From contig NZ_PSTT01000099.1 of NCBI RefSeq assembly GCF_002931235.1, forward strand, positions 1 through 37,805: a stretch of DNA of 37,805 nt, read 5' to 3'. The notes below the pieces were generated by a model that saw nothing but the letters and a program-made list of their open reading frames with translations, was not told the DNA's origin and did not search any database. Positions 15,500 through 23,384 of this stretch are shown in pieces (the stretch's first letter is position 1; each line of letters starts with the position of its first letter). Position numbers and translations under genes: made by a program. Source of the DNA: Subtercola sp. Z020 (GTDB lineage Bacteria > Actinomycetota > Actinomycetes > Actinomycetales > Microbacteriaceae).

Positions 15500-16548
15500 A
15501 CCCGACCCTTCTCCGCGCCGTGTCGAGCCGGCTGTTCTGGCCGATCGTCATGCTCGTCATCCTCGTCGCGATCAACGTCGTCGCCTTTCCGGACTTCCTG
15601 TCGATCACGGTCACCGACGGCCACCTGTTCGGTTCGGTCATCGACATCCTGCGGAACGGCGCCCCGACCTTCATCATCGCGATCGGGATGACCCTGGTGA
15701 TCGCGACGCGGGGCATCGACCTCTCGGTCGGGGCCGTCGCGGCCATATCCGGGGCAGTCGCCTGTTCGATCCTCCTGGGCTCCCCCGACCCGGGTGCAGT
15801 GGGAACGGTGATCGTGGCCGTCGCCGCAGCGCTCGTCACCTCACTGGTGCTCGGGCTCTGGAACGGATTCCTGGTCTCGGTGATCGGCATCCAGCCGATC
15901 ATCGCGACTCTCGTGCTCATGACGGCGGGGCGCGGTGTCGCCATGCTGATCACCGAGGGGCAGATCCTGACGGTCGACAGCGCGCCGTTCAAGTCGCTGG
16001 GTTCCGGCTTCCTGCTCGGGATGCCGGTCGCCGTCGTGATCGGAGCGGCCATCTTCGTCGTCGCCGCCCTGCTCACTCGCCGCACCGCGCTCGGCATGCT
16101 CATCGAGTCGGTCGGCATCAACCCCGAAGCAAGCCGCCAGGCCGGAGTGCGGGCGAGGGTTCTGCTGTTCGCGGTCTACACGTTTTGCGCGCTCTCCGCC
16201 GGCATCGCGGGCCTCATCCTCACCGCCAACCAGACCGCGGCCGACTCGAACAACACCGGGCTCTTCATCGAGCTCGATGCGATTCTGGCCGTCGTCATCG
16301 GCGGAACCTCGCTCGCCGGTGGCCGCTACTCGCTGGCGGGAACGCTGGTGGGAGCCCTGGTCATCCAGACCCTCGTCACGACCGTCTACACGGTCGGCAT
16401 TCCGCCGATCGTGACCATGGTGTTCAAGGCAGCCGTCGTCACGGCCGTCTGCCTCCTGCAGTCGCCCGCCACCAGCGCCGCCGTCGGCCGGCTGCGGTAC
16501 CGCATCAGCGCTCGAACCTCACGCGTCAAGGAAGCAGCTGCATCATGA
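15496..16548 (+). CDS. ytfT: Sugar ABC transporter permease, YtfT-like
   Basis: A 350-aa integral membrane subunit of the furanose importer. ATG 15496 overlaps the ATPase stop (ATGA), with GGGAGAAAG upstream. Motifs of the RbsC/YtfT family are clear: FIIAIGMTLVIATRGIDLSVGAV in the second helix region, GLWNGFLVSVIGIQPIIATLV, and ELDAILAVVIGGTSLAGGRYS in the late helices. About eight to ten hydrophobic segments are visible. It pairs with the downstream permease to form the channel. The C-terminus is a basic tail that overlaps the next start by 4 nt. Confidence 0.9.
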   Translation: MNPTLLRAVSSRLFWPIVMLVILVAINVVAFPDFLSITVTDGHLFGSVIDILRNGAPTFIIAIGMTLVIATRGIDLSVGAVAAISGAVACSILLGSPDPGAVGTVIVAVAAALVTSLVLGLWNGFLVSVIGIQPIIATLVLMTAGRGVAMLITEGQILTVDSAPFKSLGSGFLLGMPVAVVIGAAIFVVAALLTRRTALGMLIESVGINPEASRQAGVRARVLLFAVYTFCALSAGIAGLILTANQTAADSNNTGLFIELDAILAVVIGGTSLAGGRYSLAGTLVGALVIQTLVTTVYTVGIPPIVTMVFKAAVVTAVCLLQSPATSAAVGRLRYRISARTSRVKEAAAS

Positions 16549-17591
16549 CCTCGACACTCGACCGCCCGAGCAGTTCCGCTTCCATCGAACCGCCGAAGCC
16601 GCTGCCGCCCCGCAGCCCGATCGGGCGCGTGCGTGACATCTTCACCAGCCCGCGCTCGGGGCCCGTGCTGGTCACCGCGCTGCTGTTCGTCGCGGTGTTC
16701 CTCATCGGCGGCGCCCGCTACCGGGGCTTCTTCTCCGGCCAGGTGTTCCTCAACCTCTTCGTCGACAACTCCTACCTGATCGTGCTCGCCGTGGGCATGA
16801 CGTTCGTCATCCTGACCGGCGGGATCGACCTCTCGGTCGGGGCCGTCGTCGCGGTGTCGACGATGATCGCGGCCAGTCTCCTGCAGTCGGGCTGGTCCCC
16901 GGGCGTCGTCATTCCCCTGATCCTGGTTCTGACGAGCTTCCTGGGGCTGCTCGTCGGCCTCATGATCCATGTGTTCAAGGTGCAGCCCTTCATCGCGACC
17001 CTCGCCGCGATGTTCCTCGCCCGTGGGCTCTGCTACGTCATCTCGAAGGACTCGATCTCGATCAACGAGCCCACGTTCGTGGCACTGGCTGTGACGCGCA
17101 TCCCACTCGGCGGAGGCCTCAGCATCACTCCCAGCGTCGTGATCGCGCTCGTCGTTGTGGTCATCGCCGTGTGGGTGCTCGGCTTCACCCGGTTCGGGCG
17201 CACCGTCTACGCCCTCGGCGGGAGCGAGCAGTCGGGCATCCTGATGGGCCTCCCGGTGGCGCGCACGAAGGTCATCGTCTACGTCGTCAGCGGCTTCTGC
17301 TCGGGCCTCGCCGGCGTGCTCTTCTCCCTCTACACGCTCTCGGGCTACCCGCTGACGGCGGTGGGTACGGAGCTCGACGCGATCGCTGCGGTGGTGATCG
17401 GTGGCACCCTGCTCGCCGGAGGCTACGGCTTCGTTCTAGGATCGGTACTCGGCGTGCTGGTGCTGGGCGTCATCCAGACCATCATCACGTTCGAAGGAAC
17501 CCTCTCGTCGTGGTGGACCCGCATCTTCATCGGCGGCCTGCTGCTTGTCTTCATCATCCTTCAGAAGGTGCTCACCGCGCGCAGGAGGTGA
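16545..17591 (+). CDS. yjfF: Sugar ABC transporter permease, YjfF-like
   Basis: A 348-aa second permease. ATG 16545 overlaps the preceding stop (ATGA); the long open frame upstream is a shadow. It shares motifs with its partner: LIVLAVGMTFVILTGGIDLS, FKVQPFIATLAAMFLARGLCY, and ELDAIAAVVIGGTLLAGGYG. YjfF-type proteins are the second permease of galactofuranose-type systems, whereas most ribose-type systems use one. The presence of two different permeases supports the Ytf/Yjf assignment. A Pro/Ser-rich cytoplasmic N-terminus of about 40 residues precedes the first helix. The LacI regulator gene follows after 60 nt. Confidence 0.9.
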   Translation: MTSTLDRPSSSASIEPPKPLPPRSPIGRVRDIFTSPRSGPVLVTALLFVAVFLIGGARYRGFFSGQVFLNLFVDNSYLIVLAVGMTFVILTGGIDLSVGAVVAVSTMIAASLLQSGWSPGVVIPLILVLTSFLGLLVGLMIHVFKVQPFIATLAAMFLARGLCYVISKDSISINEPTFVALAVTRIPLGGGLSITPSVVIALVVVVIAVWVLGFTRFGRTVYALGGSEQSGILMGLPVARTKVIVYVVSGFCSGLAGVLFSLYTLSGYPLTAVGTELDAIAAVVIGGTLLAGGYGFVLGSVLGVLVLGVIQTIITFEGTLSSWWTRIFIGGLLLVFIILQKVLTARRR

Positions 17592-17651
17592 CAGGCGGCG
17601 ACCGACATAATACAAAGACACGTGCACCCGGCACGTCGATGAGAGAGCACC

Positions 17652-18689
17652 GTGACGCAAGACGAGAGGCCGCGGGCCACGACGATCTTCGATGTCGCAC
17701 GCCTGGCCGGGGTATCGCACCAGACGGTCTCCCGCGTTCTGAACGACCTGCCGAACGTTCGGCCGGCCACCCGGCAGCGGGTCGAGAACGCCATCCGGCA
17801 GCTGCGCTACGTGCCCTCGCCGGCTGCCCGGGCGATGGTCACCCGCCGGTCGCGCACCCTCGGTCTCATCACGACCGGTACGACCGACTTCGGCCCCTCA
17901 TCCACCGCCCTTCACTTCAACGAGGCGGCCCGGGATGCCCGGTATGCGGTGATCACCGCCGCACTCCTCGAAGCCGACACGGCCCACGTGCAGAGCGCCG
18001 CCGAGCTCCTGGTTCGCCAGAACGTCGAGGCGATCGTGCTCATCGTGCAGCAGCGCCAGGCGGTCGAGGGGATCGCGGGCGTCAACCTCGGAGTGCCCGT
18101 CGTGGCCGTCTCGTCTGAAGACAGGGGGTCACCGCACCGGGTGACGCTCGACCAGTACGGCGGGGCGCGAGCCGCGGTGAACCACCTCGCCGGCCTCGGC
18201 CACCGCGACATCCGCATCATCGCCGGGCCGCGTGAATCGATGGACGCGGCTGAACGCACGCGCGGCTGGTTCGGCGGCCTCGCGGCCCACGGGCTCGTCA
18301 GCCGCGAACCGATGATCGGCGACTGGACGCCCGCGAGCGGGTACGCCCACGGCGCGCAACTCGCCGAGGAGGGGCGCGCCACAGCCGTCTTCGTCGCGAA
18401 CGACCAGATGGCGCTCGGCCTGATCCGGGCCTACAACCACGCCGGGCTCACCGTGCCCGAACACCTGAGCGTCGTGGGTTTCGACGACATCCCCGAGGCC
18501 GCCTACTTCTCGCCGCCGCTCACCACGGTCAGGCAGGACTTCACCGTGCTGGGTCGCACGGCGATGCAGGCGGTGATCCATGCGATCGGCGAGAACAGCG
18601 ACAGGGAGGCTCCCCCCTTCGAGCAGCAGAGCCAGCTCTTCGGGGTGACGCTGGTGGCGAGGGAGAGCACGCGGGCCCTGCGCGACTGA
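17652..18689 (+). CDS. LacI family transcriptional regulator of the furanose importer
   Basis: A 345-aa repressor starting at GTG 17652. The N-terminal helix-turn-helix (TTIFDVARLAGVSHQTVSRVL, residues 10-30) and hinge (PSPAARAMVTRRSRTLGLI) are canonical. The rest is a sugar-sensing periplasmic-binding-protein-like domain ending in a motif-rich segment (LSVVGFDDIPEAAYFSPPLTTVRQ). It probably binds the two TTGTGA...CTAACA sites before the binding-protein gene and is released by the imported sugar; this is inferred from gene position and site type. The 60-nt gap contains CATAAT (17605-17610), a possible own -10, and a 6-bp palindrome ACGTGC-N5-GCACGT (17620-17636), so it may also be transcribed separately. 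Confidence 0.9.
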   Translation: MTQDERPRATTIFDVARLAGVSHQTVSRVLNDLPNVRPATRQRVENAIRQLRYVPSPAARAMVTRRSRTLGLITTGTTDFGPSSTALHFNEAARDARYAVITAALLEADTAHVQSAAELLVRQNVEAIVLIVQQRQAVEGIAGVNLGVPVVAVSSEDRGSPHRVTLDQYGGARAAVNHLAGLGHRDIRIIAGPRESMDAAERTRGWFGGLAAHGLVSREPMIGDWTPASGYAHGAQLAEEGRATAVFVANDQMALGLIRAYNHAGLTVPEHLSVVGFDDIPEAAYFSPPLTTVRQDFTVLGRTAMQAVIHAIGENSDREAPPFEQQSQLFGVTLVARESTRALRD

Positions 18690-18715
18690 GCCGCCCGGCG
18701 CTGGCCTCGACCGGC

Positions 18716-18774
18716 GGTTCACGCAGCCGGGTTCACTCAGCCCGGGTTAACGCAGCCCGGATTCACGCAGCCCG
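18716..18774. repeat. Four 15-bp tandem repeats at the convergent junction
   Basis: Imperfect units of GGTTCACGCAGCCCG type lie at 18716-18729 (14 nt), 18730-18744, 18745-18759 and 18760-18774. The LuxR-type gene on the minus strand ends inside the last unit, and read on that strand the unit encodes Arg-Ala-Ala-stop. CCGGG and CCCGG in neighbouring units can pair, so the array may also work as a terminator for both converging transcripts. Confidence 0.85.
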
Positions 18775-20799
18775 GGTGTCGGTCAGCGGGTAGAACTGCG
18801 CGATGAGCTGGGTGCGGTTCGAGACACCCAGTTTGATGAAGGCGTTCCGCAGATGCGACTCGATGGTCCGCGGGCTGAGATGGAGGGCCTCACCCGCCAG
18901 TCTGTTCGTCAGGCCCTGGGCGATGAGTTCGGCGACACGACGCTCGCTCGGTGTCAGGGCCGAGAGCTTCGACCGTTCCCACCGCGACAGTTCCGTGGAG
19001 AGCTCCCGGCGGGCGACGCCGTCCTCGAGAACGGCCAGGGCGCCCCGCGCCGTGTGAGCGATTCTCGAACGCTGCGCGTTGTCGAGCGGGATGTCGCGGA
19101 GCATTCGAAGCGCTTCGGTGATGAGCCGAGCACGTTCCGGCACCCACTCCATCGTCTCGGCCGCCGCGACGAGCGCCAGCGTGCCCGCCACCAGGGAACG
19201 GGGCGATCCTCCCTCCGCCTCGAGCCAGGCCTCGACGCGGCGCGCCTGCAGGCGGGGCAGCGCCCTGCCGGTGCGGTCCGCGATGCCGCGGAGCGACGTC
19301 GCGACGGACTGCGCCCTGTCGACGTCTCCGTTCTGGAGGTGGGCGCGCGCGAGATCGACATCGAGCCAGAGGCGGCGACCTGGTTCCCTGATACCGAGGC
19401 CCTCCGCTGTGCGCAGAGCGTCTTCGAGGTGCCGTATCGCAGCCGGCGCATCTCCGCTGCGCGAGAGCAGGATGCCGCGGAGCGCCGCCCGGGTGAGGTG
19501 CCCGAGGGGTGCGACCCCGACATCCGGTACCCGTCCGATGATCTGGGTGACCTCGTCGTACCGGCCGAGTTCGAGGGCCAGAAGACCGCTGGCCCGCACC
19601 GTGGCCGGCGCTGCTGACGATCGCGGGCTCAGAGAGGCGCTCTGCTTCAGCCGCTCATCGGCCGAGGTGAACTTCCCCGTCGAGATGTCCACGTGGGCCG
19701 CGTGCACAAGCAGGCTCTGCCGAAAACCCGTGTCGCCGGAGACTTCGCATTTGACGAGCATCGACGCGATCGCGCTGCGGCTCGAGGCGATGTCATCCAC
19801 CGTGTAGGCGTACACCGCGACTTTCGCCTCGACGGTGTCTTCCAGAAGCAGCTCGGCCAGGTCGTTCTGCAGGTGTTCGAGCTCATCCAGAAGCTCTCTG
19901 TCGAGACCATCGCCGGTGTTGACCTTGGCGTAGAGCAGCTTGTTGATGATCGCGTGACGGAAGGCGGCCGAGTAGTGACCCGATCGGAGCACGGGCAGGG
20001 CCGCCTCCAGCTGCTCGGCCACCTCGCTGAAGTTCTCGCCCAGCCCGGCCAGGTAGATATCGAGCATCTCGCGATGGGGATGGCTGGGGGGCAGCGATTC
20101 GCGGTGCTGCTCGGCGCGCAGTCGTGCCGCAGCGAGACCGGCTGTCTTGTAGGTCGCCGAGGTGACCAGATCGATCGCGCGTTCGGCCTGGTCGCTGCTG
20201 AGGTCGCTCCACGTCAGCGCTTCGAGAATCTCGACGGCGCGCTGGAAGTGGCCGTTCGTGTGCTCCTGGGCGGCCAGCCTCAGCTCGCGATCGTGGCGCT
20301 CGGCTGTGCCGTGCACACTCCTCCGGGCCGCGCGCCCCCAGAACTCGATCGCCACATCGACATGGCCGAGCTGCTCGGCACGCGTGGCGATGCGCTCCAG
20401 GCTGATGGCGAGTTCGATGTCCTGGCCGGCGGGCGTTCCGAGGTCGCGTTGCCTGCCGGAGTCGTACTCGTTGACGCTCAGCCGTGCCAGTCGAAGATGC
20501 AGAGCGCGCCTGTCGGGCTCGGCCAGGATCTGCAGAGCGGCCACTCCGGTCTGCGGATCGGCCGGCTGGAGGTACGAGCCGTTCGACGAGACCACGCCTG
20601 CCTGAATGGCCCGCTGCAGATACCTGCTCTGCTCGCCGAACAGGAGCGGTACATCCCGGATCAGGACGCGCCGCAGTGCGGAGACGGCCTGGAACACGTG
20701 CAGCGTCGGCTCATCGAGTGCCTCGATCGCCTGGCGTGCCTTGGTCGCCTGGCGTGCCTTGGTCGCCTCGATCGCCTGCGCACGATCGTGTGAAGTCAT
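18763..20799 (-). CDS. Large LuxR-type regulator without ATPase domain (LAL-like)
   Basis: A 678-aa protein from ATG 20799; the open frame extends 54 codons farther upstream but without start-site support. The C-terminus has a standard LuxR helix-turn-helix (LTPSERRVAELIAQGLTNRLAGEALHLSPRTIESHLRNAF). The first 70 residues look like the post-ATPase part of LAL regulators (VPLLFGEQSRYLQRAIQAGVVSSNG, LHLRLARL), and the middle is a long helical, TPR-like array. No Walker A or B motif is present, so this is an LAL regulator lacking the NTPase, or one in which it has been lost. Near the N-terminus KARQAT/KARQAI reflects an 18-bp tandem repeat. Target genes are unknown; it converges on lacI and is divergent from the acyltransferase gene. 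Confidence 0.82.
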   Translation of the reverse strand: MTSHDRAQAIEATKARQATKARQAIEALDEPTLHVFQAVSALRRVLIRDVPLLFGEQSRYLQRAIQAGVVSSNGSYLQPADPQTGVAALQILAEPDRRALHLRLARLSVNEYDSGRQRDLGTPAGQDIELAISLERIATRAEQLGHVDVAIEFWGRAARRSVHGTAERHDRELRLAAQEHTNGHFQRAVEILEALTWSDLSSDQAERAIDLVTSATYKTAGLAAARLRAEQHRESLPPSHPHREMLDIYLAGLGENFSEVAEQLEAALPVLRSGHYSAAFRHAIINKLLYAKVNTGDGLDRELLDELEHLQNDLAELLLEDTVEAKVAVYAYTVDDIASSRSAIASMLVKCEVSGDTGFRQSLLVHAAHVDISTGKFTSADERLKQSASLSPRSSAAPATVRASGLLALELGRYDEVTQIIGRVPDVGVAPLGHLTRAALRGILLSRSGDAPAAIRHLEDALRTAEGLGIREPGRRLWLDVDLARAHLQNGDVDRAQSVATSLRGIADRTGRALPRLQARRVEAWLEAEGGSPRSLVAGTLALVAAAETMEWVPERARLITEALRMLRDIPLDNAQRSRIAHTARGALAVLEDGVARRELSTELSRWERSKLSALTPSERRVAELIAQGLTNRLAGEALHLSPRTIESHLRNAFIKLGVSNRTQLIAQFYPLTDTRAA
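20729..20764 (-). repeat. 18-bp tandem repeat near the LuxR-type N-terminus
   Basis: Two identical 18-bp units lie at 20729-20746 and 20747-20764. They add six residues each to the N-terminal lead (TKARQA type). Confidence 0.9.
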
Positions 20800-20974
20800 G
20801 AACGTGTGAACCCCAACCGTCTGATGCGTTCGTCTCTGAGGCGATGCTATCCGGGGTCGGCTGGGCGGATGCAGGCCCTGCGCCGACGCGAATCTTCGCG
20901 TTCTCTCAGCAACCGACGCCGGGGCTGTGCGCGTGCACCGGTGAAAGCCGCACTGTTCCATCAGGGGCTGAGCC

Positions 20975-20980
20975 TAGGGT
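20975..20980 (+). promoter_or_regulatory. -10 hexamer of a predicted leaderless transcript (acyltransferase)
   Basis: TAGGGT lies exactly 6 nt before ATG 20987. No Shine-Dalgarno sequence is present. The spacing places the transcription start at or next to the start codon. Confidence 0.6.
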
Positions 20981-20986
20981 GGGCCG

Positions 20987-22042
20987 ATGCCCGCCGGTGA
21001 CCTCGCTCTCTCGACCCCCGTACTGAGATCGCTGACCGGTCTGCGGTGGGTCGCAGCCTTCGTGGTCTTCGGGTTCCACATCGTCGCGGTCGAGTACTTC
21101 GGCTCGGGCCAGGGCGTCGTTTCTGCCCTGTTCGGAGCCGGCGGAACAGGGGTGTCCCTGTTCTTCATCCTCTCCGGGTTCGTGCTCACCTGGACTCACC
21201 GCGCGGGCACCCAGCCTCTCGTCTTCTGGCGGCGCCGGTTTGCGCGGATCTGGCCGCTTCACCTCGTCGTCGTCTTCGTGGCACTCCTGGTGTCGGCGAC
21301 GGTGGTCCCCGGAATCCGGTCATCGAGCCCGGTCTCCATCATCGCGAACATCTTCCTCGTCAGCAGCTGGTCACCGGGGTGGTGGCAGGCCGGCAACCCG
21401 GTGAGCTGGACCCTCGTGTGCGAAGCATTCTTCTATCTCCTGTTCCCCGTACTCGTCTGGGCGACCAGACCGATGACGACCCGGCGGCTGTGCACGCTCG
21501 GTGCGCTGATGCTGGCCCTGGTCTGGTCGGCCCCGCCCCTCGCCCAGCTCGCGCCCGACGAGCTCTCGGCGTACAGCTCACCCGTGATGCGGCTCCCGGA
21601 ATTCGTCATCGGTATCGTCGTGGCACTGCTCGTGCGTCACGGAAAGTGGCGCGGACCCCGGCTGATCGTTGCGGCACCTCTCGCCCTGACCGGCTACAGC
21701 ATCGCCTCACTGGCAGACAACCCGCCGTGGGCCGCCGGCGTCACCATCGTCGGGTACAGCCTTCTCATTGCAGCGCTCGCGCGTGCAGACCTCGAAGCCG
21801 TTCCGACTCCCCTCTCCTCAGAGCTGATGGTGCGGCTCGGAACGCTCTCGTTCGCCTTCTACCTCATCCACCTGCTGGTCATCGCCGCACTCTCATCGCC
21901 CTGGCCAGGAGGACACCCGCAGATCGATTCGGGCGATGCCTCCGCACTCGCCCTGGGGGCGCTCGCACTCGCGCTCGGAGCCGCGTGGCTTCTCCACCGG
22001 TACATCGAGAAGCCGGCCCACCGGCTGATCATGGGCCTCTGA
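20987..22042 (+). CDS. Acyltransferase 3 family membrane protein
   Basis: A 351-aa integral membrane protein with about ten hydrophobic segments. The start is ATG 20987, with TAGGGT 6 nt upstream and no ribosome binding site, so it is probably leaderless. The family start pattern LRSLTGLRWVAAFVVFGFHIV is followed by GTGVSLFFILSGFVLTWTHR, with FWRRRFARIWPLH next and WTLVCEAFFYLLFP in mid-protein. These are hallmarks of OafA/YrhL-type acyltransferases that modify surface polysaccharides, lipids or exported metabolites. The catalytic-type His is in FHIV (about residue 31). No glycan genes lie next to it, so the acceptor is unknown. A perfect hairpin follows directly. Confidence 0.85.
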   Translation: MPAGDLALSTPVLRSLTGLRWVAAFVVFGFHIVAVEYFGSGQGVVSALFGAGGTGVSLFFILSGFVLTWTHRAGTQPLVFWRRRFARIWPLHLVVVFVALLVSATVVPGIRSSSPVSIIANIFLVSSWSPGWWQAGNPVSWTLVCEAFFYLLFPVLVWATRPMTTRRLCTLGALMLALVWSAPPLAQLAPDELSAYSSPVMRLPEFVIGIVVALLVRHGKWRGPRLIVAAPLALTGYSIASLADNPPWAAGVTIVGYSLLIAALARADLEAVPTPLSSELMVRLGTLSFAFYLIHLLVIAALSSPWPGGHPQIDSGDASALALGALALALGAAWLLHRYIEKPAHRLIMGL

Positions 22043-22044
22043 CG

Positions 22045-22090
22045 CGAAAAGCCCCAGACCCACGCCGATGCGAGGGTCTGGGGCTTTTCG
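22045..22090. terminator. Bidirectional terminator between acyltransferase gene and tRNA-Ser
   Basis: CGAAAAGCCCCAGACCC (22045-22061) pairs perfectly over 17 bp with 22074-22090 around a 12-nt loop. Runs of four A and four T at the stem base give a U-rich end in both directions. It ends 2 nt before the tRNA CCA on the minus strand, so it serves both convergent units. Confidence 0.9.
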
Positions 22091-22091
22091 T

Positions 22092-22181
22092 TGGCGGTAC
22101 CGGTGGGATTTGAACCCACGGTGCTCTTTCAAGCACACAACTTTTCGAGAGTTGCACCTTCGGCCGCTCGGACACGGTACC
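22092..22181 (-). tRNA. tRNA-Ser (anticodon CGA), CCA encoded
   Basis: Read on the minus strand, the acceptor GGTACCG (22181-22175) pairs with CGGTACC (22102-22096), followed by discriminator G and encoded CCA (22094-22092). The anticodon stem-loop is CAACT-CTCGAAA-AGTTG with anticodon CGA, reading UCG codons. A long variable arm (GTGC...GCAC) and the T-arm GGTTCAAATCC are clear, as expected for class II tRNA-Ser. Length is 90 nt including CCA. Confidence 0.96.
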
Positions 22182-22188
22182 GGGGGAT

Positions 22189-22218
22189 ACTTTACGGCAC
22201 CCCACGGCGGTGCGCCAA
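22189..22218 (-). promoter_or_regulatory. Promoter of tRNA-Ser
   Basis: On the minus strand TTGGCG (22218-22213) and TAAAGT (22194-22189) are separated by 18 nt and lie 7 nt before the mature 5' end. This fits a sigma-70-type promoter with almost no 5' leader. Confidence 0.6.
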
Positions 22219-22273
22219 TCGGCCGCCGGGGGTGGGTGACGGGGTGGGTGACGGAACGCAGATGGCGCTGGGG

Positions 22274-23335
22274 TCAGCCGGCCCCGGGTTCGCCGCGACG
22301 CGCAGCCGCGGCCCGCGCCTCGGCGCCCGCGCGCTCGCGCTCCGAGGCCGCCACCCGCGATGCGTCGCCGGAGCGCTCCATCGCCTCGGCGTGCTCGGTC
22401 TTGCCCTCCGCGATGAGGTCGTCGTCACCGCGGGCGACACCGACCGCTTCGGTCAGCCTGCCCTTGACGGCGGCAACGGCATCCGGAATCGACACCGCGG
22501 GAGCCGTGTCGGGAATGTCGTCCGCAGCGGTGTCGTAGACGCGCAGGCTGTTGCTGTCCCTGAGAGGCGTGCCACTGGTCGCCTGCTGGGCGTGCTCGAC
22601 GCAGAGCAGCGCGACCTCCTCGGCATGCGCGTGCATCACGGAGTGGGCAGCGCCGGGCATCTCCCAGAGACGCGAGTTGGGCAGTAACCGGCCGACCTGC
22701 TCCACCCATTTCCTCGGCGCGACCGCGTCGTACTGGCCCCTGATGACAAGCGTGTGGGCCTGGATGCCCGGCAGCGCCTTCTCGATCGGATACTGCATCA
22801 TCTCGGGCAGAATGCGCGAGAACCATTTGAAGCCGCAGAGAAGATAGGCGCTGACCGCCAGGAACTTGACCTTGAACGGCTCGTGCCAGGCGGCCTGCAG
22901 AAACCGCAGGGCAGCGCGGGCCACCCACCGTTCGCGCGGGTTGACCACCGGCCCGATCAGGACCGCGGTCGAGATTTCGGGCCGCCGGGAGACGAGGTCG
23001 CTGACGATCTGGGTGCCCATCGAGTGCCCCACGATGATGGGGTCGGTCAGCTCGAGGTCGTCGATCACCTTGCCGACGAGGTCGGCGTACAGGCGGATCG
23101 TCATCGCCTGGTCGGGGTGCGGAACGCCCCCGAACCCGGGCAGGTCGAGCGCGTGCACCGGGCCGAACTCGTTGAGGTTCGGCGCGAGCCGCTCGAAGTA
23201 GGTCGACGAGACGCCGATGCCCGGCACGAGCACGAAGGGCCGCACGCCGGTCGTGCCGATGGTGTTGACGCGGGCGTACGTGTCGCCTTTCTCGGTGTAG
23301 ACGCGGCTGACGTCGACCTGGGTTCGGGATGCCAT
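22274..23335 (-). CDS. Alpha/beta hydrolase with C-terminal CsbD-like tail
   Basis: A 353-aa protein. ATG 23335 is chosen because TACGCT lies exactly 6 nt upstream (leaderless pattern); an in-frame ATG at 23395 would extend it by 20 aa. Residues 30-250 are an alpha/beta hydrolase: VLVPGIGVSS (oxyanion region), GHSMGTQ with Ser105, Asp203 in GQYDAVAP and His231 in GAAHSVMH. After a linker, residues about 285-325 (AAVKGRLTEAVGVARGDDDL, then IAEGKTEHAEA) match the pattern of CsbD-like stress proteins, normally free 60-70 aa polypeptides. A charged Ala/Glu/Arg-rich helix closes the protein. The hydrolase substrate is unknown. I am fairly sure of the hydrolase and moderately sure of the CsbD-like tail. 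Confidence 0.85.
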   Translation of the reverse strand: MASRTQVDVSRVYTEKGDTYARVNTIGTTGVRPFVLVPGIGVSSTYFERLAPNLNEFGPVHALDLPGFGGVPHPDQAMTIRLYADLVGKVIDDLELTDPIIVGHSMGTQIVSDLVSRRPEISTAVLIGPVVNPRERWVARAALRFLQAAWHEPFKVKFLAVSAYLLCGFKWFSRILPEMMQYPIEKALPGIQAHTLVIRGQYDAVAPRKWVEQVGRLLPNSRLWEMPGAAHSVMHAHAEEVALLCVEHAQQATSGTPLRDSNSLRVYDTAADDIPDTAPAVSIPDAVAAVKGRLTEAVGVARGDDDLIAEGKTEHAEAMERSGDASRVAASERERAGAEARAAAARRGEPGAG

Positions 23336-23341
23336 GTCTCC

Positions 23342-23347
23342 AGCGTA
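23342..23347 (-). promoter_or_regulatory. -10 hexamer of a predicted leaderless transcript (hydrolase/CsbD)
   Basis: TACGCT on the minus strand lies exactly 6 nt before ATG 23335. GGAG within the spacer is too close to the ATG to act as a ribosome binding site. Confidence 0.6.
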
Positions 23348-23384
23348 GGCCCGAGTGTCGGCGGTGCATGGCAGTATCGATTCC

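Noticed and set aside
12830-17591. Assignment of the second importer as ribose or xylose specific
   Set aside because: Two different permeases and the YtfQ-type N-terminus (VGFAQVGAESGWRTANT) fit the Ytf/Yjf furanose type better than RbsABC or XylFGH.
18716-18774. GGTTCAC repeats read as a second PHO box
   Set aside because: The period is 15 rather than 11 nt and the array sits at the 3' ends of two convergent genes, not before a promoter.
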